DNA of 64,000 nt from Nectonema munidae (taxonomy: Eukaryota; Nematomorpha; Nectonematoida; Nectonematidae). Within the stretch, counting starts at the first letter, position 1; every line of letters begins with the position of its first letter. The notes beneath the pieces were generated by a model that was not told the origin of the DNA, ran no database searches, and worked only from the letters and a program-made list of their open reading frames with translations. Below, one piece after another: positions 43,661 through 56,729 of the stretch. Position numbers and translations under genes: made by a program. The DNA lies in NCBI GenBank assembly GCA_030549495.1, contig JAUIRK010000097.1, positions 1,521,001-1,585,000 on the forward strand, read 5' to 3'.

Positions 43661-44594
43661 CTAATAAATAATGAAAATATAAAAATTTAATTTTTTTTTT
43701 AAATTGACTAAACCGGTTAACTACCTAAGTGGACTTTAGAAAAATAAAAATGGTTGGCCTTTTTAAACGTTTTTTAATACAAATTGGCGGATTATTCTGG
43801 TGGTTAACCGGTTGTAAAGGAATAAAAAATGTTGGCGCATCATCATCAGAAAATATACCTCTAACTCGTTGTCAGAGTAACTAAATACTTATAAAACTAA
43901 TCTAGCAAAATGTTTAAATTAATATATTAACTGGTTAAGTATTTATAAACTCATTATCTAACAAAATAGCCTTATATTATAGTTAGACTGTTACAATTAA
44001 ATTTCAATAAATACCCAATCGAAACATTTTTTTTCAATACCTCCTAATTCCTATTTCGAATTTATATAAAAATAAATTCTTCTTTTAATTCTAAAAAGTT
44101 TCAACGATCTTGATTGTTCACAAAATTTTACCTTTTTCCCGTTATTTCGTTCCATAAAAGTAGCGAATACCTCCCTTATATCATAAGACACAACCAGGGC
44201 AAATAACTTTTGACCTAAAAAATCCTTTTTTTGGACTTATTGCGCGCAATTTTTGACCTAAAGAAAAATGGGAAGTTTTTCAATAAAAAGACTCGTTCCT
44301 TAGATGATATTAGATTAATAAAAAAATTTAATATTTTGAGTAAAATTCAAAATAATATTTACTATTTTTTTTAGAAATAGCTTTTTAAATCTTTGTTGAA
44401 CTAAAAAATTATTATTGAACTTTATTGACCTAAAAAATATACAAAAAACTGAAGAAAAATGTTCAAACTAGTTTAAAATTGATTCTTATTTCTTTATTGA
44501 CTTTTTTTCGCTCTAGTCATAACAAAATCTCACTACATTTGATTCAAAATCCAAAAAATTTCAAAATCACTACATTTGATCAAAAAATAAATTT

Positions 44595-45350
44595 TAGCAA
44601 ACTACTGCCCACGGGGTGGATGCGGCCATTCAAATGTTTTTATGAGGCCCACTGAGATAGGATAAGATACCGCGGGGGTGTTTTCATAGAGAAGGCACAA
44701 TTGCGCCACTTGTATCGAACTATGAGGAAAGTAGGCTTGATGTGGAATCGAACTCGAGACCTTGAGTTATCGAAAGCCAGAATCTAACCAACTTTACTCA
44801 CGCCCATAAAATTATTTAAGTTAATTTATTTTCATTGATGCAACAATTTTGAGCATCGAAAATTTTAGATATTCAAACTACACCATCATAACACCGTTCA
44901 AACTATTTTCAGCAAAGACTTTTTTTACTTCTCCCCTTTCAATTCTCATAGTTGAGTTCATATTTTGAATAATGAAGTTACTTTTGATTTATATTTATTG
45001 TTTCAAGTGTATAATAAACGTGAATCTGGTAATTATTCTTAAAAAATGTTTTATAATTAACAATATGATTACATTTTCTTACAGATGTTTGAATAAATTT
45101 ACCTTGAAAATTAAGATTTTGACGGAAAAAATAAATCGTTTTTTATTATATGCTAAAATGACTGAATCAATAAAATTTCAATGAAAGTTAAATTAGAAAA
45201 ATTTTCAAATATTAACAAAAATATATTGTTAATTTCTTTAAAACTTTTGTCCTTGCTACTTTAAGTATTGCCCATTTTACTTTACCATTCGACCCCTAAA
45301 GCTGTAAATTTTTAAATGCGGCCCTTTAACCAAAAAGTTTTGCCACCCCT
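44595..45350. repeat. hAT-like repeat split by a SINE
   Basis: The left part GCAAACTACTGCCCACGGGG and GATGCGGCCATTC, and the right part AATGCGGCCCTTTAACCA then AGTTTTGCCACCCCT, form the familiar hAT ends 'CAGGGGTGGCAAACT...GCGGCCC'. A subfamily B SINE lies inside (44672-44815). The left boundary is uncertain and no target duplication was found. Confidence 0.45.
44672..44815 (-). repeat. tRNA-derived SINE, subfamily B
   Basis: Minus-strand copy: plus-strand text GGGTGTTTTCATAGAGAAGG, TTGTATCGAACTATGAGGAA, GGAATCGAACTCGAGACC, ending near TTTACTCACGCCC. It interrupts a hAT-like repeat (about 44595-45350). Confidence 0.65.
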
Positions 45351-45359
45351 CTTCTAATA

Positions 45360-47990
45360 AAATCGAGAGTCTTATAAAGTCTTTAACATGTGTCCCTGTT
45401 TCTCAGTTTCCTTAGCACTCAATTCGTTTCATTTTGTTATTTCATGGAGATTTTTTCGAATGTACAAACGTATATAACTAAATTTTCTACACCTAAGGAA
45501 ATGATAAGCTTCAGAGAGTCTTATTTTTGTGGCTATTTTAAATCTCTCGTTAACTGTGGTAGCTAGAAGTAAACAAATTCATGCACTTGCCTTTTCAATA
45601 ACCTGATTTTTTTTGAGATTATTTTGGCGACATTGAAATGCCCGATTTTTAAATTAATATTTTTCATAAGTCTAGATTAGGAAGTCTTACTACTTTTCGT
45701 TCTAAGCCACCTTCATATATTTTGTTGCTTTTTTAATATTTAAAAACTTTTTCTAAAATTTTTCTCGATGAAAAAAAATTACGACTTTGTAACATGTTGC
45801 ATACTTTTGTCATTTAATACATGAATTATCGATTTGCGTTGGATACAATAAATACCAAGCTTATTCCTATATCACAATTGCTCAGGTGATTTTCTTCCAA
45901 GGTTGGCATTTTAATTCCTTTTAATTTAATTCTTTTCCCAATACACGTGCAATTCATACAAAGGTATACTTTTCATACTCATCTATCAAAGTTGGAAATG
46001 CGACATGCTTAAAGATGAAAAAAAGTATTTAAGTATTTTTTCCTTCTCAAATATAAAAGGTTATTGCAAAAATTAAATCTCACAATCTAACCTTCAATTT
46101 TTGATCATATCAAGTATAGTTTGAGCAAATGTATTTTAATTTTGTATATGAGTCGTACTCTAATCAGTGATCCCTAAGATGGTATGAGTTAATCTTCCTT
46201 GTACAATCATTTCAATAAATTCGATATACACGATAGTTATAGCTCAGCTTGACTGATAAACGAAAATTCTCTGGCTTGAATTTTGAGTTGCTTTTATTGA
46301 TCTAACAGTTTACAATTTCTTTTATAATCAACTCCATTTTGCAAGGGTGAAGCGACTTTTCAGGCCTCAATGTGCTTTAATGGAGATTTTTTTACGTGTA
46401 AGTTAATTGTAACAAAATTTTCGATTTTGCAGCATGCTTTTTTACATTTAAAAAAGTGCTTGTTTATCCGGAGACAATTTTTTTATTAAATAAAAAAAAT
46501 AAAAAAATAAAAATTATCTTCATCAAATTATGTGAAAAAATAATTAAATTAACCCAGAGTCTTATTTTTTTGGATAGGGAAAAATGAAGGCGATGTTTAC
46601 AATTTCAAAAATTGAGCAATACATCCATTTGAGGCCTGAGGGTTGCTAAACAATTTGCTTAATTTTTCACTTGTTTTGAAGCCTGTACCCTTAGCAACTC
46701 TGAAGCGTAAAAAAGGTGTGGCTGTGTAAAGGCGCTAAAAGGATTTAAAAGTTTTAATGGCCCACTCAAAGAATTCACTTTCATTGAGTAGCAACTGAAC
46801 TAATATTTATTTTCTCTTTATATCCAACAATGTATTACAAAACTGTATAAAATGAATATTTAGTCTGTATTGATTTAATTGTGTACTTTTACGACCTGTC
46901 TAAACCCTACGTATTTCGCCCCATCCCCCTTGGAGGATGTGCCGGATTTTCAAGGCTTTGAAATTCACCCTTTTCCAAATCTCAATAGAAGTAGGATTCG
47001 GAATATAAGTGGAAATTATTTGTTCTTCCGAAAGAGGTAATAAATATTTCTTTTTAATTTTCCCCCGTGTAAAGCATTTGCTATGCTAGTGATAGTAGCG
47101 TTTACTCCATCGCGTTCAGATTGTTTGACTTCTACTCACAGTGCTATTATTTTTCACAATAATTTTTACAAGATGATGGTAGGAGTCTGTCGCAAGAGAA
47201 GAAATGCTTTTCTTTTATTCACGGAAATCGCTGAAGCGCATCGCCACATAATGAAATATTTACCTAGACCTGCTGAATGAAGATAGTGTAAATGTCATGA
47301 TGTTTTCGCGAAGAATGATATCTTTTATTCTGAATCAGATGAAAGTGGAAGTTGTATTATTTTAATCTTTTTCAAATTTCACTGTTTCCAGTGATATTAT
47401 TTTCGAGGTACGCTAATATTTTCTTGGAATTAAAAGCTGTTTTTCCTCAGTGATAAGTATTTTCCTCTCAAATTTTTATAACAATTTTAAAACATCAAGA
47501 TTTCTTCAAGATATTATGATAATGATTCTTATATTTGATATTTTTATCATGGACATCTTTATTTTTCCTTTCTATTTTCGTTGCTACTTCAATGGAATGG
47601 GAATGAGTCTTAGAAAACTGACAACCAATTTTCGATCGGTTTTTCCAATATCTCAATTTTTGATATTGCATTTATATATACAATCGTAGTTAACTGAGTA
47701 TGCGTTTCAGTAAGAACATTAATGAATCTCTTTTTTCGGTTTAATCTGTACTGTCATGACATTCGATACCTTTCCTATTACTTTCTTATTCATATTATTT
47801 CATATCTCTTTTTCTATATTGTGTAAACGAACCATCGTGGATCTAAAAGTAAGTCTACTCCGGGTGATTTTACAACATTTTTTTTATAAATGAATTTCTT
47901 CTGAATTTTCTTACAAAATCGTTGCCTAGTTCAATATGTCTAGAGTACGTATTTTGTAATAATGACTCTATATAGAACGTTGAAAAAAGT
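45360..47990. other. Non-coding apart from the repeat at 46335
   Basis: No gene supported. An open stretch at 47083-47280 (VCRKRRNAFLLFTEIAEAHR) has no flanking splice pattern I can defend. Confidence 0.45.
46335..46725. repeat. Interspersed repeat, family with 41446-41695
   Basis: CTTTTCAGGCCTCAATGTGC, GGCGATGTTTACAATTTCAA, TTGAGGCCTGAGGGTTGCTA and CCCTTAGCAACTC follow the order seen at 41446. This copy is longer in the middle. Confidence 0.5.
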
Positions 47991-48004
47991 TCTAAGAGAG
48001 GGTA

Positions 48005-51000
48005 GAAGTAGAAGAGAAAGATACATATTAAGAACACTCAATCGGGGGGTTCCAAAGTAGCAAGTGATCACTAAGAATCGGAAAAATCACAGAGTAATCA
48101 TTCGAATATCCTTCCATATCCACGGTTAAGAAGGAAATGGGACGAGTCCAGGAAGCAATAACAGTGTTTAAAGCTTTCCATTCTGCTAAAATCTGCAGGT
48201 CTCCGTGAGCAGAGGTCTGGTCAACGAAATGGAGTAGTCGTGTATGTGCTTGACAGGAGCACAGCAACGCCGAAGGGACAAAATTTCCGCTGAGTCCAGG
48301 ACTGCAATCCTCAGGCCCTATTAAGGAATTGTACAAGCACGAGATAAGCTGCAAAAGATCCACAGCCGTATGCCAAACACACAGCATGTGTTTCAAGAGT
48401 GACCACTACAGGAAGTTCATTTAAAATCAACGACAGTTTAGTCCAAGAAGTGCTAGCCGAGTGACTACGTCCTTAATTCTGGGTGGAATAGTTGTAGTTC
48501 TGGCCAGTAGAGTCTTTAGCTTCTCTAGATGATCAGTCATGGTCGTGATGTTCAGAGAGGTATTCCCGGCACTAAAGGAAGTCCAGGGTGGAAGGCGAAC
48601 TAGTGGAGCCGTAATGAATAATTGGGGAAACAGAGAGGAGTTTACTTCCAGCTGAATCCTCAGTCGTCATAAGCCTGCCTTCTAGCAGAGCGTCATAGCG
48701 AAATATAAGTTTCAGATACGTGTTGAGGGATCCATACTTAGTCAATAAAGCTCTCATGTTGTCTCGCGAATGATTGAAAAAGAATTTCTTCTACTCCTGA
48801 CTGAATTGACCAAGGAACTTTCACAAAAAACTCCAAAAAGACAGGATGCATCGACTTTCAATTAGTAGGAAGCTAGGTTGGTTGTAACTAAGCATGGTCT
48901 GAGCAGCTAATTTTATACAGCTCAATAAAGTTCAAAGGGAAGCACTTGGGATGATCCTGTAAGCCAAACAATAGGAGGGACATGATGTAAAGTGACTGGA
49001 GATGGCCGCCATAACTAGAGCTTGCAAAAAGTCTGCGTATGAGTCTACATTTTGGAGAGTGGAAGTAGTTGTGAGAATGAGGTTAATTTTCCTTATGAGG
49101 TGTCATAATGTGACTGTGGATCCACAAGATTGGTGGTACATGGTAGCGAGGGTCAAATTTTTATACAAAGGATTGAGGCGTTATTTCCATAAGACACTGA
49201 TGTTAAAGCAATGCTTCGGCTTAGCACCTGTCCCACCTTCCGTTTTCACTAAGACAGCCCCAGCTTGGTATGAACTGATGGTTCGCGCAATAACATGGGC
49301 TTGATGTGCTTCGAGCAGTTCCAAACTACTCAATGGCTGAACTGATCTGGGAGATTTGATAAAAGCAATGTAAGAATCTTCTCGCTCTAGGATAGCAACT
49401 TGCACATCGGACAGTGTTAACGGTGTTAGCACTCGCGGTTGGTACACAATGGCAGATGGTGAGCATTAAAACGATAGTTGAGGTACGGGGTAAGAACAAC
49501 AATTGAAGTTAGAACTAACCAGAACTTTTTGATGGGTGCTGTCTGGCATCGAATAGCTGCAATGGCAAATTTGAATAGCTCTTTGTAAAAGATGTAGTAA
49601 TCTGATGCAGATCTAGACAGCTGAGTCCGTAGTTTGTCCTTATTTCTACCCAAGTGGATTTGTAATCAGAGCCAAACTGGGTGCAACCTCGAACATCTCT
49701 AGGGTTCTGGAATCTTTTCAAGAATGTGCCCCCAGAAGACCCCAAAAGCAGGTCATCTAATAGTAAAGCCAACTGTTGCAGTCTTGATGTTATTTCGTAT
49801 GTGATGAGTGATTGGAAGCACGCGCTAGTGTTAGTGATTCGCAACCACGATAACAGTTTCAAGTTTTCCTTGACAGCCTTGCCCCTTTCTAAGCTGCGAA
49901 GGGAAGATAATTGCAACGTCTTTATGGCATCCTCAGTGTTGCTCCCTAGTAAATATGAAAAGGGTCCACAAGTGGTTATAATACTTAATGGATCAATGGG
50001 GATGTTCCTAGCTGGTGTAATAGAAATTGATCTAGTCATCTCTTCTGGGGTAATTGATATTTTAAAGACATCTGTTCAATAGGAGATGGGGAGAAGGGTC
50101 CAGTCACGAGTTCAGGAAGGAACCCGTAAGTTCAGGATGTTAAAAATACCCGGAGAGCAAATGAGCAAGAAGGATTAAGAGAATGCTCGATACAAAAGGA
50201 GTCAAATTCAGCTTGCTTAGGACCCAAAATGGCCTGCTCAAAAGTAGCATGGCGATCGGGGGCAGGGTAAAAACGCTGTTTTATGAAGATCATCGATCTA
50301 GCATCTGAAGATCTGACTAACTGGTATAAAGTCGTGGCTGCCAGAGAGTGCAACATGTCGCACCACAGAGGACACCCGATTAAACACGTTGGAGATCGAT
50401 GTAATGACTCCAATAGATGAAGATTCCATAATGCTGTGCAATAATGATAAGTTGATGCGCCTAATAGCAGTCAAAGTAGAAATGATAGCTTTTTTTCGTC
50501 TCGAGCACGGCAACTATCATTGATTTAATAACCTGATTTTTGACCAGTGGTGATTGGCGCAGGAATGTTTCGGTATAAGTTTTTAGAGTTGCTTTTAAGC
50601 TCTGAGGTTTGATCACGTTCAAAATGTATGGATCAGCGATCCTATCCTAGGAATTCTAGATACGCCTGTGGTGGGACCTCATCGCGGCTTATGAAAACAT
50701 CTAACTCGGGCAATTCTAGGTTGGGTTCCGGTTCCAAGAGCATATCTAATTCTTCATTGGTTAGGAACGGGAGGGGTTCCTCCTCTGTTCTTGTGGGTTC
50801 TGTCCCAGGTTAATCTCTGGAGATATTGGTTGGGTTTTTGGTCCCAATAAGCTATCTACCTCAGAAATCGAGAGAAAATCTGGTGGGGTTTGCCCAATTA
50901 TTTCAGGAAACGGAGGTTCCTCTGGGGTGCCCTGAATTTCCTCTAATAATTCGTTTACTTTGGTGATGGACAAAAAACCCTCTTGGTCAACATCTCCGCT

Positions 51001-51480
51001 GGGGATGGACGGTGGAATGGATTCCGCGACCAATCTCTCTGAGAGGTTGTGTATTGAGAACCTGATGGGGCTCGGGTATAAATCTAACTGACCCGGTGAA
51101 TGACAATAATGTCTAACGTGGACCCTGAGGCCGGGACATTGGAGAGGATGGTGTGATCGGCGTTCGGCGGCTAGCCCTGGTACTAAAGTTAGCAGTTATC
51201 ACTTCCTGGGAGCGCTTCCAGGCGCGTGGAGTTCAGCCGGTAACCTCCGAGCAGACTCGCGATGGCCTGAGCCTCGGAACCTTGGTTCCTGCACCACCCT
51301 TCCCTCCATCTTGGCGTTTACTTCTTCTGGGATCTTCCGCAGTGGTTCCTCCCCGGGAGGGCGAAAGAAGGCCTGGTACGAGCGGGCGCGGCTTCAGGAA
51401 TGCCAGAGATCTTCGCAGCCGTAAGGACGAACTAGGATGAGGATCCCGCTCGCATCCAGTTCGTAAGCAATGATATTGGT
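48005..51480 (-). pseudogene. Endogenous negative-strand RNA virus fossil (mononegavirus L region)
   Basis: An old virus copy, clearly richer in G+C than its flanks. On the minus strand, separate open segments resemble the polymerase (L) of Mononegavirales: around 49515-50040 the capping-domain region (FSYLLGSNTEDAIKTL and GGTFLKRFQNPRDVRGC, like 'PYLGSRT.EK' and the following HRF..R...GG block), and around 49181-49447 a methyltransferase-like stretch (AHVIARTISSYQAGAVLVKT). Further segments lie at 48028-48396, 48572-48757 and 50132-50413. An acidic Pro/Glu-rich region at 50600-51033 with a repeated FLSI...V..LL motif looks like a viral phosphoprotein but is not proved to be one. The copy is broken by many changes. 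The viral family cannot be fixed by eye. Confidence 0.6.
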
Positions 51481-52471
51481 ACGTAATGAGTTATGGAGCT
51501 GAGTGAGTGAGTCATAATCGAGATGTTCTACCGTTTTCTCAATCAACGAGAGGTACGATAAAATAACCTCGTTTCATAAATAATTGTCATGTATAGTCAG
51601 TCTTTAGTTAAAGCCTCTCTTTCTTAAAATACCTTGAAAGCTGTGAATTTCAAACTTTTTACTCGTTCTTTATATTAAAAAAGTGTATAAACAATAACTC
51701 AAAAGTGTTTCTTTGTACTCTTTAGATGACAATTCTTTCAACTCCGAACAAATCATTTACGTTTCTACACATTTCTCTCGCCATAAAGTAATCTTTTTTC
51801 TTTTTGAACTGAACATTTTTTTTATTACTATGTTTCTCTCTTTTTCGTAGTGAGAATTTTTCTTAAAATAATTCCTGATAGCACTCATTCATATTATTCT
51901 TTGTGAAGTTAACATATGTGGGAAAGGGTTGAATCAAATACAGATACAAATACTCTCGCTACTAATTTTGAAATACACTATAACCACATTTATTAATTTG
52001 AAAATACAATTACAAACACCTTTTTCATAAACTTAAAGATGCTTATATACAGGTCATATCTCAGCTATCAAATTGACATAAATATATTCATCATTCCAAT
52101 CAATTTGATATACACGATAGTTTGAGGTTACATTATCCAATCACCGCTGTATTCCTCACTGTCCATCATTTAGACATGTTCCATATTTAATCACAATGTC
52201 ATGAAAATTTCTTCAAACACAAGTATAATTTCCTATTGAAATATAGTCCAAATCTAATCATTCAAATTCTAGGCAGTTATTTAATTAGTTTAATTAATTA
52301 ATGTTTGTTAATTAGTTGCTTAGCTCTTTTCAGTAATACGCTTGTTAATTCCTTTATTTTTTCAATATGAAATATTGTTTAATAATATTTTGAACTATTT
52401 TTTTTGTTTATTTTGATATATTTTATGCACATAGTCTTGTAATTATTCGTGCCTGGTTTAATTATTTAGAT

Positions 52472-53183
52472 CAGTGGTTGTCAACCTTTTTTTTTATTAT
52501 CATGGACCCCCTTTCCTTTTCTTTTTTTGGATGGACCCCCTCATAGCTATTCGACAAAAGAAAAGCCTATTCTTAGAAATAATAATATATCAGCAATTGT
52601 TTGTAACGAACAAACATGGGACCCATTGAAAATGACCATTTTTAACCGTTGTATAAGGGTTCTTTCATTTTACAAATCGGGGATATTGTACTGGAATCGA
52701 TATAGACAGTTGGCCCTCCTTTCAGGGTGACCGTTAACAGAGGTTTTACTTAGATTTTTTGAAATATTTTAAAATTTTGCTTTATTCGATGGTATGTCTG
52801 TGAAACTTTATAATAACTATAGTAAATAATGAAAAAGAATCCAAGTCCATATTCATTTAAAATTTAATATGATCTTTTTTAAAAGTTTATCTTTTTCCTT
52901 GTTGATAAACCTTTGTTTGTTTTTGCCACTAACCCATGGGTGAGCATCTACGTCTACAAAGATATAAAATTTAGGAATATTGATTTATATATATTCTTTT
53001 TATTTCAAAATGTTACAGTAGGAGTTGTATTTTCAGTAAATAACAATCTTTCTGATGGGGAATTACCCATGGAACACCAAAATATCACTGCGGACCTCCA
53101 ATTTTTTCTTTTTTACCTGTGGACCCCTATGAATATTTCACGGACCCCCAAAGTTTCACGTGGGCCGCTGTTGAAAACCACTG
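52472..53183. mobile_element. hAT MITE with CAGTGGTTGTCAACC ends
   Basis: Left terminus CAGTGGTTGTCAACC, right terminus GTTGAAAACCACTG, the widely distributed hAT CAGTGGTT end. Flanks ATTTAGAT (52464-52471) and ATTTAGAC (53184-53191) match at seven of eight. TGGACCCCC words near both ends are typical of this group. 712 bp, without a transposase frame; the open stretches at 52527-52730 and 52913-53203 show no protein similarity. Confidence 0.85.
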
Positions 53184-53224
53184 ATTTAGACAGTTGTTCT
53201 TAGGGTTATAAAGTCGCAATCAGT

Positions 53225-53450
53225 GCCGGAACCTGTAAGTGGAGTCTGAGATTTTAATGGATTAGGAGTCGGAGTCGGTATCTAATAAAATTTGGAAGTC
53301 CTAGATGAAGCCCGAGTTGGCTTTTTAAGGTAGTAAAAAATAGTTGTTTCAAGTATTAGAAATAACGAAAAATTAGTCTAATTTTTGTAAACACACAGAG
53401 TCCCCTTCTTTATTCGAAATCAGAAGTGAAGAGTTGGTGTTTACCCCCTT
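53225..53450. repeat. Diffuse repeat with GAGTCGGAGTCGG words
   Basis: TTAGGAGTCGGAGTCGG is followed by TTTGTAAACACACAGAGTCC. The same order (AGAGTCGGAGTCAG, then TTTTTGTAAGCATATGGAGT) recurs at 61185-61420, and related words occur at 1-120, 10640-10860, 33600-33800 and 36885-36950. This marks one abundant, strongly decayed family whose ends I could not define. Confidence 0.45.
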
Positions 53451-55800
53451 CCGACGGACCGCAACCGTGCTTGTTCTTAATTAGTTATAGTGGAATAGAA
53501 GATATGAAAGCAAACGAAAAGGGGAGATAAGTTCTTTTATTTGCTGGACTTTACAAATGTAAGGAAAAAGTATCAATATTTTGGCCCATACGGCTTTTTT
53601 CAAGATTCAACTTAAAAAGCAGTTATAAAGCTAAAAAGTGATATTGATTAATGATGTAATATGTTAGGAGAAATATATATGTTGTGAATATGAGAGAGGA
53701 TAAATGAAAATGTATGCATATTGCATACTTGAAATAAAGAGAGCTGAAGAAAGAATGAAAAGGAAAAATCGTAATTAGTCAGTTAGGTAGTCTAACTAAA
53801 CTGTTTAACTTTGTAAAGGAGAGGCACACATCCGTAACAAGGGGATTGGTAGGATGATCAGTGATCATCCTCACCATCGATAATCCTAACCGATGGTAGA
53901 GATATAAATATTTATATATTATCAGAGGTCTGGCAAGACCTCCGGGAGATTTAATATTTATGAATAAAAATAAAAATATGACTTTGCTTAAAAAAAGGTA
54001 ATAATTTCATAAAATTATATACAAAATGAATACACTGACGTTAAATTTTTGAATAAATACAATTAAAAATGTTTTCCCCCTTTCTCTCTGAATAAAGTCA
54101 ACAATGTGCTCTCCTGATCCAAAGTTAGAGCATGGTATCTTTTCTCAATTTTTATTGACTTCCTTTATAAACAATACGTTTTATATTACATAAGAAATCT
54201 CAATCAATAAAATGATCATCTAACAATCATATAATAATAATTAATGTCTGTGAAAGAAAGAAGTTAATTATAAAGTGCTGACAATCATGAAGATGGGATA
54301 CTTTTGTAATGTTATGAATCATACTATATTTCCTAGAAACTATTCCTGTAAAGTCGCTAAAAATCTACATAATTTTCAACTTTGCTCCTCCAATTTATAA
54401 ATTCCTCCACTCCAACGCGATCCTTTTAAACTTAAGCAATATTATTTTTGAAAGAATTTATTATTTTCAATTTTTAGCGAAATTCTCCTGACAAAGGGCA
54501 TTCTCCTAAACTGAAATACATCCTGCAAAATAAGCATTCATCGTTTCTTCTAGAACTACAACTCTCCAAGTATATGTTATTCACTTTTTCAATTTTACGA
54601 TTCATGATGTGCATTCTTTTCTTTACTTTTTGTCGCGCTGTAAACCTTTCACGCATTGCTTTTCGAAGATGAATGAATCCCTTACTTTTCTTTTTCAATG
54701 GATTCTCATAAAACTTTGAAACATGCGATTTTTGTTTCGTTTTTCACTTGCATCTAAAGATTGTTAACTTACTTTGAAAGAATATGCTGAATACTTTATA
54801 TATATATTATTAAAAAGTTAGGAAATAAAATTATAATCAAGTAAAATAAGCTATTTTGCTCATTTTAAAGCATTATTTCCCTCTAATCTTGTATAATGAA
54901 AGGAAAAATAGTTAGCGTTTTCTAGGAATTTAGCTAAAATAAGCTTATCTTGGCCTTTGCTTCTATATCTCAAAAGCCTGAGTTAAAAATTATGGTATTC
55001 ATCGCTTTCCAACTTGTAATTCTAGACAAACCGTACAAATTTCGCTTTTCTAATGGAAACACTCCACGATATCTTCTCAAGAAAATGATAAAAAAAACGA
55101 TGTCACCCATGTCCCCCACCAACAAAATCATCAAAAAGACCTTTGCAAGCGTCCATCATTTTGAATTCTTCAAGGCATAGTTTTCATTGCTTGTGTCAAA
55201 ATATATGATCACTGGAGTTTTGGGCGATGGTAGTAAGCGCTATAGGTGTGGATGTCTAGGTCAACACCTAGAATACCAATTCGTTCCTCTAATACTTATA
55301 TACTAACTCATCACGTATCAGTCACGCATATACTGTGACATCCTACCTTGAAGAATAAAGCGACAGTATGGCATTATCCTAAAATCTAACTGAGATTCAT
55401 AAGTATAACGTGCATTTAAGTTTAAACTTCTTAGTCTAAAATATTATATGTATGGCCTATTGACTTTAAGGATACGTTATTAAGAAAAATAGGAAGACAA
55501 CTGTAGGTATCATTATAACATATTAAAGACTATAATATTTGTTTTTCATTTTCATTAATGATATCTTAATACAAATAAACTGTGTCTTCTAGGCGATCCG
55601 CTCCTCTTGTTAAAATTTATTTGTTTAAATGATTTACTCCAAACATTTGTTCAAACGTTTGTAATGATTTAGTTTTTTCAATATACTTTCGTGAACTATT
55701 GGCATTGATTTTTTTTTGTTTTTTCATGGTTTTTCTTTAACAAGTATTTCAATTTATACATGTATTATTGATTTTAATCAAAGAATTTTATATATATTTT
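53451..55800. other. No supported gene
   Basis: AT-rich. Two open frames (minus 54474-54698, plus 54950-55180) are basic and Lys-rich but match nothing I know. Confidence 0.45.
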
Positions 55801-55803
55801 CAG

Positions 55804-56729
55804 ATTACTCTTTTCAGACAGATATGTTGAAAGGATCTTTTTGGCCTCAAGTAATGAATCTGATAAACGCGGAGAACGCACCATTATTAAGGTAATTTAT
55901 TTTGTGCTATTTGTTCAAGAGATGCTATGCTTTGCGACTAACTCTTTTCAAATCATCAGTCGTGACTCGCGAGCCTACTTTGATTTAGCTTGGAATAAAA
56001 ATTTTAAATTTTATAAATCGAAAAGATATTAAATAGAAATTTCATCAAATTTGTATTTCTTCTTATGAACAACAAAAATGAAGTTTCTTGGTTCACTTTT
56101 GATGTGAATTCATGAAAATTTTTCTTTGTATGTTTAATAACTTTTTAAAAATTAATTCAATTTTTTGAAACTTTCAAACAAGGTTTTCTTGGTCTATATT
56201 AACAGCTATGTAAAGTTTGGTGAGTTTACATTTCGTCGAAAAAAAGTTATAAGCGCTCAAAATTTTTTACATGAACGTATATATAGTCACTTTTGCTTCT
56301 GAAGCATAGGAAATGCCTTCGAAGCTTTGCCAAGCTATCGATGAAGCCCTATGGGTATGTGTGATTAACTGAATTTACAGATTCATAATGACAGCAACAT
56401 AACTAAAAAATACTCAATATGTCAGAATATAGGATTGAAATTGTATAATCTTGTGTGGAAGATTTTACCTTGACTCTTCATTTTCTTTAATCTTTTTCAT
56501 GAATTTTACTTACAAAATGAAGTATCTAATAATTCAATAGGAATATTATTAAGAGTTGACTTTTTATATAAAGTATTTAAATTAAATAAATAACATATAA
56601 TTACGATGATTTCTCGTTTTTATAATTATATTATAAATTAAATTCATTTCATAAATTGTCATCCCAGATTTTCCAACCTATTGGAGTTTTGGGTAAGAAT
56701 TCTCAAGGTGCCAGAGCGTTTTACAAATG
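55804..56729 (+). CDS. Two candidate exons of an unrecognised gene
   Basis: 55804-55891 follows a strong acceptor (TATATATTTTCAG) and ends at AAG|GTAATT. 56668-56729 follows ATCCCAG and ends before GGTAAAA, with an alternative strong donor GG|GTAAGA inside. One frame pair reads LLFSDRYVERIFLASSNE then KRGERTIIK-IFQPIGVLG; another open pair reads DYSFQTDMLKGSFWPQVMN. I do not recognise either. They lie upstream of the protease prodomain exons on the same strand, but their outgoing phase does not match the exon at 60413. They may belong to another gene or be chance open stretches. Confidence 0.27.

Noticed and set aside
47083-47280. 65-codon plus-strand frame with a basic VCRKRRNAF stretch.
   Set aside because: No convincing acceptor and donor, and no recognised relatives.
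49681-50082. Plus-strand open frame of 133 codons.
   Set aside because: Antisense to the minus-strand segments of the viral fossil; no independent similarity.
54474-54698. Basic minus-strand frame with RKAMRERFTARQKVKKR.
   Set aside because: Composition alone is suggestive; no motif or gene context supports it.
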